From assembly GCA_039111635.1 (NCBI GenBank), contig JBCAQO010000011.1, forward strand, positions 1,736,001-1,800,000: a DNA stretch of 64,000 nucleotides, written 5' to 3'. The notes under the pieces were generated by a model, which had not been told where the DNA came from, searched no databases, and saw only the letters and a list, made by a program, of their open reading frames with translations. The number at the start of each line of letters is the position of its first letter. Within the stretch, counting starts at the first letter, position 1. Of this stretch, positions 1-10,461 are shown one piece after another. Position numbers and translations under genes: made by a program. The stretch is from Heterobasidion occidentale. Taxonomy: Eukaryota; Basidiomycota; Agaricomycetes; Russulales; Bondarzewiaceae.

Positions 1-48
1 AGGGAAGAACCTGTTACTCTTGGGTTACTGAACAAGCAGTTCGTAACA
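1..48 (+). repeat. 3' tail of a Gypsy-B LTR, cut by window edge
   Basis: These 48 bases match the last 48 bases of the Gypsy-B LTRs at 4798-5419 and 30797-31418, ending in the shared AACAAGCAGTTCGTAACA. The rest of the copy lies outside the window, so it could be a solo LTR or the end of a full element. Confidence 0.9.
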
Positions 49-189
49 GCACCCCCTGCATTAGAGGTTGTTTTGTTGTTGTGCTCAGCACTTAGAGCCA
101 CCTCTAGTGTATCAGCGGAATGGCAGCACCTTCGCGGCTTTCATCTTTATCTTTGAGACCGCCATAATCCATTCCCGAAATAGTGTTGT

Positions 190-1022
190 TGTTAGGTCGG
201 AGACCTATCACGTGCACCTATGCACGAAGGGGTCCCTAGGCTAAACCTCCACTGGTTTGTATAGTCGTAGACTCCAATGGATGAAGACGACGGATTGTCT
301 TTGGGCTCTTTCGAGGAACTCGGGGTCGCTGTCGGCTTTGTTCTCGAAGAGATTGAGAAGGTGATCTTCGAGGTCTTCTCGATGATGAGGAGGAACCGGA
401 TGATCTTCTCTTGTCCAACAGATGACACGAGGGGGTGTCCAACTGAGAACGCGGAAGGCAGCTAGCCCGGTATAGAAGCAGATGAGTAGAGGGAGGGGGG
501 GAAGGGAGACGAGTCCAGTGCTTTGTCAGACCGTGCAAAGAGTTTCTCAGATCTGACAGAGATCACGAAGCGTGGGCTAGGAAGGTAGCCAGACGCCGGG
601 TGCAGTGCAGAGATCAAGTATATTACAGGTGAATGAGCTGAGCTTCTTAGAAGCTCATCTCGGCTGATTATACAAATAAGTGTCTAGGGCAGGATCACGA
701 TCTGGTCTGTGCGCTTCTCAGGTACCGAAGTCGACGATCGAGATCCGTAAGCTAAAACGCATCATCGACCTGCCATGTAACTAAATATAGTAATCCGATC
801 ACTAATGTCTGTCCACATCTTCGATCGATCAGGAACCAGGAACTGGGGTCAGGAATCAATGTCTGTCCACATCAAGAATCAGGAACCAGAAGTCAGTGTT
901 CATGCGTCAGCATGTAAATGGTAACGAGTCATGGAAATCGGTCTGAGTCTGTAACAAGTCCGAAGCACTTGACCAGCCCATCCACTCACGTGCGAAGCAC
1001 GTGTTAGGACGCGGTCCTAACA
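190..1022 (-). repeat. Solo Gypsy-A LTR with 5-bp TSD
   Basis: The sequence starts TGTTAGGTCGGAG and ends GGTCCTAACA, and aligns end to end with the four LTRs of the two Gypsy-A elements further right, in reverse orientation. It is flanked by the direct repeat GTTGT (185-189 and 1023-1027). With no internal region and a matching TSD, this is a solo LTR left by LTR-LTR recombination. It is more diverged than the other copies: the leader ORF found in the intact LTR is frameshifted and the start-site motif is altered (TGAATGAGCT instead of TGAACGAGCT at about 635). Confidence 0.95.
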
Positions 1023-2623
1023 GTTGTCACTATTGAGAGTGGACGCAGCCTGAAGTCTTGGGCCTAAACGGAGTGGAGTACTGGTGGATGCTGAGGGCAA
1101 ACGTGCCTAGGGGAGAGCAGGGATCTTGAACACCGGGAAAGTCTTTTTACCAGTGGAAAACCCTGGGTTGAGTCCTGAAGGAGTATGAGGCTGATGCAAA
1201 CGCGCCATCCTCTGTGCGTCCATTGAAGCCAGGCTGCAAGTTTATGTAAGCCAATCAGCGTGCAAGTGGCACGAGATGCCATGGTGGGCTGACCTGTTCG
1301 ACTTGCTATGCTCATCCTCCACGGCCTTCCTCTTCAAGTTTGACCTCGAGGATTGTTCAGCCTTGCTGCATTCGACCATGATCTCAGATCTGACGGTAGG
1401 TCGAATCTTCTTTGGTACATCATTCAACTTATCCTGAGATTCCTTATCAGTATCAGGAACCTTGCCACCTTCAATATTCATCAGCAACAAGAGACTTGGA
1501 GACAGTAAGGGTTGCTCACCTTTAGTACTAACATCAGCCAGTTCACTGATCACGGTGCTCAATGCAGATACGGCAGGGATTTTTTTATGACCTTTTTCGT
1601 GGCACTCGTACCAGGATTGGCCACGTTCTTCATATCAGATGTGTATGCAACTTGCATGCGTTCTTCCAACAGTGCAACTTTACTGACTGATATCTTCCCC
1701 TTCGCTATAGACAATTCTTTCTCCATCTCTGCCAAATTTCGCTCTTCAGCAACCTCAACATGGCTCCGACGGCACACCTTAGCGTCTGGGAGTCCAGGAT
1801 GGCAATCCTTGTTCAAAGCTCAAGTAGCAAGGCGATCTGTGGTCGGGATCTGGGACATATCAAAAATCTGGTAGGTGAAAATTTAGTTACATATGGGGGA
1901 TCAAAAATCTCATCGGACCCTCTGCATGCACCTTTTGACCCACAGCTTTGTAACACCAGCCGTCTGCTGCATGGATCAGATCGGAGACTAGTCAACTGAA
2001 TACTAATAAGAAATATGTCATGACCGTTTATTTGCAGACCACAAAGTTCTGGATTGGATACATTGCGTGCTCACTGCTCCACGCTGCTGACCGCTGCCCA
2101 TCCACTGCTGCTCCCTATTGATGCACATAAGTGAGGCTTGAAGACTTGTCAAGAAGTGACCCAGCAACCGTCTTCAAAGGTTGTGTTAATCCTACGGTCC
2201 TCCTGGTACTGGTAACAGACTTGTTGTTACAAACTTGAGGAGACGCAGGTGTATTTTGGGTCAGTTCCATCTCCTTATTACTGGCTTCTTTTTGTTCGCT
2301 AATATACGCTGACGATAGGCCACTCCACAATTTTCATTCAATGTCTGGCGCTGACAGCTCCCCAACCTCCTTTAAGGCTATCTGATGTACTGTTTGCTAA
2401 TCCTTGTCCCATAGGGCGCCGTTCAGATGCCATAAAAGAGTATATTCAACTATGCGGTCCTTAGATTATCATCTGCTTGCAATGGTTTTGGCCCATAAAA
2501 ATTGAAAAAGCTGACATTTGTGGAGTGCAAGCTATGGTGCAAGCCTCGCATTCACTCATGTTTGGCGGCATTTCACTCTACTTTTTCCCCTTGTTGTTTT
2601 CGTTGCACTTCCCCCCACTGATT
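1023..2623. other. Unassigned stretch with a minus-strand coding relic
   Basis: This 1.6 kb between the solo LTR and the Plavaka-1 gene has no gene I recognise. Its clearest content is a minus-strand, charged, coiled-coil-like reading frame at about 1242-1816, described separately. The rest shows no convincing long frame, tandem repeat or RNA gene. By analogy with Plavaka-2, whose companion genes lie to the left on the opposite strand, it may be the left arm of Plavaka-1, but I could not find terminal inverted repeats to prove it. Confidence 0.4.
1242..1816 (-). pseudogene. Unrecognised charged coiled-coil protein relic
   Basis: Two minus-strand frames (1559-1816 and 1242-1562) meet at a run of seven T on the plus strand (about 1579-1585). 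Shifting one base there would join VIKK to IPAVSALSTVISELAD and give one frame of about 185 residues, so a homopolymer frameshift is likely. The first half is rich in Glu, Lys and Leu (for example EERNLAEMEKELSIAKGK) and looks like a coiled coil. The second half holds basic clusters (NLKRKAVEDEH). I do not recognise the family. Its position left of and opposite to the Plavaka-1 transposase suggests a transposon accessory gene, but that is inference. Confidence 0.35.
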
Positions 2624-4768
2624 ATGATCCCTCGTAACTGCAGGTTTCAACATTGCAATTATGTTTGCGGCATCAGAACATGTCAACGCGGATTCAAAAA
2701 TCCGTCAGGCTGTACACAGCATTGTAATGCTGTACACACTGGCAATGCAGCTAACAAGATCCAAGTGCCTACGCACGTGGAGGAGCCACGAAATGGCCCA
2801 GATATTCAGTTACCAGCGAATGAGCAAGAAGCAAGGTCTTATACCGCCCATCATCCCATTCTCGATGGTATGTAGACACATACATGTACCCTGGCTTGAA
2901 GAATCTCACCACTTGTGTAGGAACTCCTTGCGATGCAGACGGCCACAATCTAGTACCTGCCGACGCTCTCCCTACTCCTCCGACTAAGCAGGAACAAGAT
3001 GACTTCTCTCCATATGACAATTGTGTCCAATTTGAACTAGCTGACCTTATTTTTCGACGAAATCAGATGCCTGCACATGAGCTCGATGATCTCCTTGTAT
3101 TATGGGCCGCAACGATTCAAGAGCCGTCATATGTCAATCATCAAAATCTTTACGAGACAATTGATTCAACAACTCTAGAGGATGCACCCTGGTCATCATT
3201 CTCTGTTGAGTATACTGGCGACATTTCCAGTGACATTGTACCACCGTGGAAGACGGCAAAGTATGATGTCTGGATGAGGAATTCCCGCACCGTCTTCCGC
3301 AATCAGCTTTCAAATCCAGATTTTGACGGAGAGATCGACTACCCTGCAAAACAGGAATTCAACACGAATGGGAAAAGGGTATGGAGGGATCTCATGTCAG
3401 GCAATTGGGCTTGGGAGCAATCGATAAGAGTGCACATCTTGTCACTATTCATCATCTCATCAAGCATTACAGGACATAATTGCAAAGGACACAGAGACGC
3501 ATGGCTCCATGTTTGTCCCTGTTATCCTCGGAAGCGATAAAACAACTGTCTCTGTCGCGACAGGTCAGACCGAGTTCTACCCGTTGTATGGATCAATAGG
3601 CAATGTGCACAACAATGTTCGTCGTGCGCATCGTAATGCAATCTCGCTCATTGGTTTTCTTTCAATTCCCAAGAGTAAGTAATGCTCCTTATACCTCTCC
3701 CAGTTGCTCACTGAATTCTCACTTATAGTGGATCAACAGTACCAGGATGACCCCGCATTTCGCAAATTTCGACGCCAGCTGTTTCATGCTTCTCTAGAAA
3801 CCATCTTCGAGCCCCTCAGGTCTGGTATGACAAAGCCAGAGGTGACACGTTGTCCTGACGGCCACTTCCGGCGCGTCATTTATGGACTTGGTCCGTACAT
3901 TGCCGATTACCCCGAGCAAGTTCTACTTGCCTGCACTGTGCAGAACTGGTGCCCAGGGCGAGTACACACCTCCTTCACAGTGTTTTCATGCTCATTTGTA
4001 CAGCAGTTGTACTGCGAGACCAAACGGCTTGGATGAATTTGGTGAGGGACCAGGGCGGCGCTTGCATGAGCACACATATCTCCTTCAAAAACATTTTGAC
4101 CTCAAGATGTTGTGGGATGAGTATGGGATTGTTGGTAATATAATGGTATGTCCTTTGCCAACAATCCACGTGTTTCTGGGTCTGAAATGTGTTCACACTT
4201 GGCGCTTGGAGCCTTTTACCGCAAGTTTCCCTCGTGCTGATATCCATGAACTCCTCACTCTCGACCTCCTCCACCAAATCATCAAAGGGACCTTTAAAGA
4301 CCACCTCGTGAGTTGGGTAGAAGAATATTTGGTGCTCGTCCATGGGAAAACTGGCATGGCCAACATCATGGCCGATATCAATTGCTGGTATGCTGGCACT
4401 ATGCTTCCGCTGTGCATCTCTACTTACCAAGATTCCAGGATTGCGGCTGTACCCAGCTTCCCTGCCCTTAGACGTTTCCATCAAGGACGAGGCTTCAAGC
4501 AGTGGACGGGTGATGATTTGAAGGCACTAATAAAGGTAAACATGTCTTATAAACAATCTTATATACTTACCAACATACACATAGGTGTATCTGCCCGCTA
4601 TCGCAGGCCATGTACCTAGTCAAATGGTTTGCGCCATCAGTGCATTTTTAGATTTCTGTTATCTGGCTCGGCACAATGTGTTAGACGAGACAACACTCAA
4701 CGCCATGGACGACGCCCTCAAGAGATTCCATGCCGACCATGTTATATTCCAAGCATCTGGGGTCCGAC

Positions 4769-6206
4769 TATTAAGAGCCGGCTCATAACACATGATGTGT
4801 TATGACTTGACCGATCGGGGCCCTTCGGGGCCGGTCTATCCGATGGATCAAGCATCACATGCTAGGCGGCTCCACTACGGAGCGTACATCAAGGTATTTG
4901 GCATGTCCTTAGGAGCCAACTAAACCGATGGTTCTTCAAGACATCGGTAAAGGCTACATTGGAGGGACACGAGGCTCACATGATAGGCACAGAGATAAGG
5001 AAGGTGTTCACATGGCATGGGCATAGGGCTTAGGGGGTAAGCACCTTGTCGCACCAGGATGGATCCGTGCGACTGGAGAAGTACAAGAGTAGGCACCTGC
5101 CGAGAGAGATGGTGGCCACAGCTCTCCTGGGATGGAAACCCGGAGAAGCACACAGACTCTTACCCTATACCCCATACAGTATATAAGGCCCATAGAATAG
5201 GCTGAGGATCTTCAGTCTATTCTCCTCGTTAGTTTGTATCTTCCCATACGAACACCTTCGCTCCTACACGGTCTCCACACTGTGTAGCTTAGAGCCAAAT
5301 CATTATTCCCTCCTGTATCGTTGCCCGATACAGTCGAGACTTCGCCCACCACTCAGTCCTGCGTGCGACCTAGGGAAGAACCTGTTACTCTTGGGTTATC
5401 GAACAAGCAGTTCATAACATGATGTATGATCACCTGATCATATGACACGCGGTCTATGACCAACGGATATGGCCTATACCCGGTGACCGACCCCTTGACT
5501 TCACCAACGGACATTGAGTTATCTTATCTTATCTTTCATTCCTGAATTAACGATCAGTTACATCACTGACATCATTGATTGCATCATGCTTCTCTGATTG
5601 CATCATAGATTACATCACTCCAATCGTTGATCGTTTACTTCTATTTGCCTCGGTGCCTTAAGCACAGACCTTCTGAAGATCTTGCCCTAAAGCGGATCGC
5701 GTATATATAGAACGAGCCAGAGACCTGTCTTGCCAGCTCGTTCACCTTTGTTACTCCCCACCTGTTCTTACTCTTGACCTTTGGTACTAGCCATACCTCT
5801 GCTACATCATAGTCTTTGCCAATAGGCCAGACTCTTGATTGTCAATAGAACATCTGCTTGAGCATCGGTTTGACTTGCCCTGCGCTTCTTTCTATCATCA
5901 TCCTCAACCACTCAGTCGTCATCTCAATACTGGCTGAGTTCTACACAGGACTAGCAGTATTCTATCTCGACTTTAGTGGGCAGCATATCTATTGCCATCC
6001 GGGTCCGCATCAGGTCGTACCCTCACACCTGTGGGAAAACTTTTGTGCATTCCTAGAGACATGATACCATCACGAATTCCTTGTGCATTCCGAATTACGC
6101 ACACAGTTAGCCGCTAGTGCTTTTATCGGACGCACCTGGATTTGGCATGTCCCTCAGTGACTCAGGAGCCTCCTGGCACATCACATGCGAAGACCAGGTC
6201 TTAACA
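4769..6206 (+). repeat. Solo Gypsy-C LTR, itself split by a Gypsy-B LTR
   Basis: The copy runs from TATTAAGAGCCGG (ancestral TGTTAAGAG) to CAGGTCTTAACA, and matches copies at 25620-26424 and 33294-34103. The 5-bp TSD CCGAC lies at 4764-4768 and 6207-6211. Removing the LTR and one TSD restores the Plavaka-1 frame. About 810 bp belong to this LTR; bases 4798-5419 are a later insertion. A TATATATA box sits at about 5701 and the AGCTCGTTCACC start motif at about 5736. Part of the leader ORF (AEFYTGLAVFYLDFSGQH...) is still readable at 5858-6064. Confidence 0.93.
4798..5419 (+). repeat. Solo Gypsy-B LTR inside the Gypsy-C LTR
   Basis: This 622-bp LTR begins TGTTATGACTTGACC and ends TTCATAACA, with the 5-bp TSD TGATG at 4793-4797 and 5420-5424. 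It carries a TATATAA box at 5180-5186 and, 34 nt downstream, AGTCTATTCT (5214-5223), the predicted transcript start and self-primer. A GC-rich hairpin with a TTCG loop (CCC-TTCG-GGG) lies near the 5' end. There is no ATG between the predicted start and the LTR end. It is a solo LTR because no internal region is present. Confidence 0.95.
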
Positions 6207-7343
6207 CCGACCTAGCGGATTCTCACTTCCTCGACAGCACTCCATGATGCACTATTGATACCTGATCCAGAAGTATGGGGCACCAAATGGCCTGTGCTCA
6301 TCTATCACCAAGTCGAAGCACATCAAGGCTGTGAAGGAGCCTTGGCGACGATTGAGTCACTTTGAAGCAGAGGGGCAAATGCTCTTGACAAACCAACAAC
6401 TGGATAAGCTGGCAGCATCTCATGTGGACTTTGTGAACTGAGGAATGCTCAATGGTCCATGCCTCCCTTTGTGGATTGATCGTGTTGCCCAGGACGAGGC
6501 TGCAGCTCTTGATGAACACGGTGCTAGTCCAGAAGCCATCGGCGACAATGACAATGATGATGACGACGAGGATCCGGCTGTAGATGGTCCTCGCTATCTC
6601 GGCGAGGTCACGCTAGTGGTAAAAAAAAGTGTGTAGTATGGACTTCATCCGTACTTCATTGAACTCATCTTTTTTCAGTCCAAGGATATCCACGGCGGCT
6701 TCGTGACCTCGAAGCAGCCATCAGTCAACCTCACTTTATTGAACTCATCTGAAGGTTTCTTTTTGATCAGTTATACCCTAATTCACCACAGTCGGCTTCT
6801 CAGGTCCCCCTTATCCAGTGTCCACCTGCCTATGGCTCAGTTTTGGTATTCCCTTCCGCCCTCGCTGTCTACTATGCGCCAAGCGACCTCTCTGGTGTCG
6901 GAGGGATGCATCGAGAAAGAATTCATGCCACGCAATGCTGGTGAAAGACCGCCGCCCCACGAAACGACTGCATCTTTGCAGAGAAGGATCTGGAATTAGA
7001 TAGCTTCCGAGGGCTTCACGCTGCGTGTGTCATCATTTTCTTTTCATTCAAGCATCAGCAGACAACCTATCCATGCGCCCTCGTTGAATGGTTTGTACCT
7101 GTTAGTGATGCACCTTGTCCAGACACCAGTATGTGGATTGTGGAGCCACAGATAGGCCTAGGAGGAGAGAGAGTCACTTCAATAATACATGTAGATAGTA
7201 TCCCCTGTGGTGCACATCTCATCGGCATCTACGGAGATGACCACCTACCTCGAGATTTCAAGTTCACTGACACGCTTGATGCATTTGTTGCTTATTATGT
7301 TAACAGATTCATAGATCATCAGGCGAATGAAATCACTTTCTGA

Positions 7344-10139
7344 GCGCTTTTTTGATACTTTTTTCGAGCCTAGCACTTTAATCATCTTTTTGCCTCGCTC
7401 GTCTCTTAGTTTATCTTGTCAAACTTTATTTGATCGGACTCATAAAAGGTATTTTTCTCCAAGTTTCCAAGTTGGCTTAAAAGCTGATAAGATTGAGTAA
7501 GTGCGGCAAAGTCAGTCAAGTAATGTGATGTTTTCCTGATGTTGACCAAAGTTCAAACACCACGTCAGCATCACAACCAAGCATGCACCTACGAAGCGGG
7601 CTTGCCTCATCTGCATATTGTGTGCGTATACCACATCCTTGAGCTCTGTGTGAAGAAGGTCCTCGCCGTTGTTCTGCTTCAACTTCGTGTATGCTATATC
7701 TGGGGCTGCTCAGCCGTCGTGTCAGAGCTATGAAAGGCCATCGCAAGGAAGAGGGGCATATACCCGTCAGGTCATCAAAAATCCGAGGGTTGTACTGGTC
7801 AAGAGTCATAGCTGCAATTGGGATAGTAGGAGCTGATAGCGAGGCACAGAAAGATGAGTATGAAAATGCAGAAGTTCGGGGCGAGCTCCTAGAAGATTGT
7901 GCAATATACACTCCAATTAAATACCTTTCCTGAGACTTCTCTGCTCAAGCAGCCGCGGCTCATGCCTGCGCAGCTGTCACTCCCCAGGTTGTTCTTCACG
8001 GCAAAACTGCAGGATCTTCTTGCCCCTTGGCGTTAACTGTACAGTGAGACGGCGATTCAAGATCCAATGCTGAGAGATTGATGCTGGCGGTTTGACCCTA
8101 GGGATCGGGGCGCTCATCACAATAGAGGACTGCCTTCCACTATATGGCAATGCGCAAGATAAAGACTGAAACAAAAGGCATCAAGATAACAGTATAACTG
8201 CCCGAATTCTGATGCATTACATATGTTATCCGCGGCACCTGTTGTCTTCCCACCCCTTGGTGTTGGCTTTACGTTGGTAATTGTGATATTGAATCTTTTG
8301 CCCCAGTGAATCAACAGGCATCATCATGCAAAACCCATTGTCAATAGTCGTCGATTAGTGCTAATGCATTGTGAGATAAAGTTCAGATAGGACTGTTTGC
8401 GTTCTGAAATTTGTTCATGTAGCACACATGGAGACACAACATACCTTCAAAATACCCGTTGATAGCAACTGCAAAAGTGTCAATGCAGACCTAGGCGGAC
8501 CAGTGCTCGTCTTCATCCCATGACATAGATGGGCTTGGCAAGGAACTGCACTTCCCAGTAGCGCAGCGGTCCGAATCTCGATACACCATCATACGCATCG
8601 GGACCCTGAACATCAGGCTAGCATAGTCATTTCCACATTTGTATCAGGGATGCCACCTAAGTTGACGGCATCTTCTGGTGGTCTTTTGCAAATGGTAGGG
8701 AACCCACTGTACGGTTTTCCTAGAGTATGTACATTTTTTTTGTATGGGAATGCGGCGCAGATGCCAACCGTATTAGACCTTGTGCAAGAATGATTCGAAT
8801 TTGACAAGCTTTACTTGACACGAGTTGACACGGAATAACTCTATATTCAATCCTATTGGATGAATTTCTAGAATCTTCATGGGGAACATAAACCTGGGAC
8901 GCCCTCGGTCTTCGAAAACCAGATGTAGTGAATTTTTCCAAGCTGCAGCACTACGCACCTAATAACATCGAGTATTAGTTATCGGGTATCAGTGCAGCAC
9001 ACTTTGATGCTTGAGAGGGAAACACGAAGCCTGTGTCGTCATGCACCCTGCAGTCAGCGAGCTGAAGACGTGCGGGGCAAAAGTGCTGGAGTCGTCCGCT
9101 GGATCCAACCGGCTTGGCCTACGACCGGATGAAGGATGCACAAGATAGAGGCTTTTATTTTGGCTTCAAATTACATATGCAACGGGTCTTTAGGCGGTTT
9201 CTCCGTGGGGGATATTGTCCAAGGATGAAGAAAAGGTGTCAAGAGCCTACAGCGTGGCAGAGGATCCAGTGACACACACGAACAGCTTCGGTTTTGGTAA
9301 AACTTTCAATCAGTTGTTCATGGTGCTTTATGAATGCATAGAAGGGGCTGGCTAGAAAGATGCTGAGTAGGCAGTGCGCAAGCTGAAAATTAAGCCATCG
9401 CACGGTTTATGCGTGTTGGAAACCGGCTTTCGGCCGCATTTAGATTTCGAGATGAGTCCGTGCGCAGCTTTTTTTGTGAACAATCTCCATTTCAGGCTAT
9501 GAGTAATTATCATATATGAATTCGCTTGTATGATGCGACGTGCAGCGCATCTGCAAGAGAATACACCTTGCTTCTGTCATTCTTGCTCCTGTCAAGCCGT
9601 GAACTATCGCTGAGATGATGGATCAATGAGTATAGTACCTGATCTGCGTGCCTGTGGCTTAAAGAATTATGGTTTTGGCTCCAACCTTCGGCGAGTCCCA
9701 AAGACATGCGGAAAAATGCCAAGATTGCCCAGATCTACACTTAAAATCGGAAATTCACGAGCCGTTCAAGTGGGATGTGTTTTAGTCTGTTTTAGTTGAT
9801 TTTGGCTCTCCATACTCAAGTCGAGAAATGAGCTAACCTCATGCTCTTATTAGATTGACTTTCCTGCGCTTCGAACTTGACTTGCTCAGCGCCAATGGCC
9901 TTCATACTATGAGCTGAATGTGTTTTCTCAGGCCATCTATGTCTACAGCCTTGTATGTTGATGTCAAATAGGGCGTATGACAAGTGTTCCTTTCCAATCC
10001 CTGCTCAATTTGTACTATTGTGCATGTTCTTTCAGATCTGTAGCAAATCATATCACAATGCCAGCTACATTACTGCTATATGACTCCGTCTACAACGACG
10101 TGCCTCGCTCTCCACAGGCACGATGCGCGACCATTAGAG
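7344..10139. other. Unrecognised 2.8 kb left of the hAT element
   Basis: I find no gene here that I can name. Minus-strand frames at 7516-7911 (131 codons) and about 8513-8807 (including LGKPYSGFPTICKRPPEDAV and DAYDGVSRFGPLRYWEVQF) look protein-like and could be exons of a decayed minus-strand gene, but I cannot place the family or the splice pattern. From about 9000 to 10139 there is no convincing coding signal, repeat array or RNA gene. The right end of Plavaka-1 should lie somewhere in the first part, but I could not identify its terminal inverted repeat. Confidence 0.35.
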
Positions 10140-10290
10140 TAAGGCTCCAACAATTTAATTTAATTACTGTGTATAAATGGGTTTTACCGTTTTAGTGTAC
10201 TGTGTATGTACTCCAAGTCCCATAAACGGTATATAGATGGTAAATAAACAGTTTTAAACAGTAATTATCCCAATATAGACAGCGCTGACA
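10140..10290. repeat. hAT-1 left terminal and subterminal repeats
   Basis: The 12-bp terminal repeat at 10140-10151 is followed by AT-rich subterminal motifs: ACTGTGTATAAA, TACTGTGTATGTA, AAACGGTATATAGA, TAAACAGTTTTAAACAGT. The same motifs occur in inverted orientation at 56938-57030 beside the right end. Clustered subterminal motifs are where hAT transposases usually bind. Confidence 0.7.
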
Positions 10291-10297
10291 AACATCT

Positions 10298-10379
10298 CAA
10301 TACCTGCCATTTTTGAACAAAGAATTCCGATTTCGACTCAATACCTGCCATTTTCGACCAAAGAAGTCTGATTTTGACT
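10298..10379. repeat. 41-bp tandem duplication
   Basis: Two head-to-tail copies of a 41-bp unit beginning CAATACCTGCCATTTT lie at 10298-10338 and 10339-10379, with a few substitutions. They sit about 80 bp before the hAT transposase start, in its 5' untranslated or promoter region. Confidence 0.85.
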
Positions 10380-10461
10380 TGGTTTCTCACGTTTCCGGGG
10401 GTGTGCCAAGCCGTCACAAGTTACTGGTCCCTTCCAGCTCTCTGCTACAAATTTACACATC

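Larger units (their letters stand above)
2624..7343 (+). pseudogene. Plavaka-1 transposase, interrupted and decayed
   Basis: This is a Plavaka (CACTA-like) transposase gene of the type common in Agaricomycetes. The start at 2624 is followed by a C2H2 finger (C-X4-C-X12-H-X4-H, QRGFKNPSGCTQHCNAVH). Introns are visible at 2868-2920, about 3674-3728, about 4142-4200 and about 4536-4587. Family signatures include GSDKTTVSVATG (3525-3565), FRRQLFHASLE, RCPDGHFRRVIYGLGPYIADYPEQ, FPRADIHELL, DLLHQIIKGTFKDHLV, KYGAPNGLCSSIT and SKHIKAVKEPWRR (after 6270), and the C-terminal GAHLIGIYGDD...DAFVAYYVNRFIDH ending at 7343. A solo LTR (4769-6206) sits between the Arg and Pro codons of the GVRP motif. In-frame TGA codons at 6256 and 6439 replace expected CGA. 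The gene is inactive as it stands. Confidence 0.85.

Noticed and set aside
64..189. Short minus-strand frame (MDYGGLKDKDESREGAAIPL) beside the solo LTR
   Set aside because: Only about 22 codons with no supporting splice sites or similarity.
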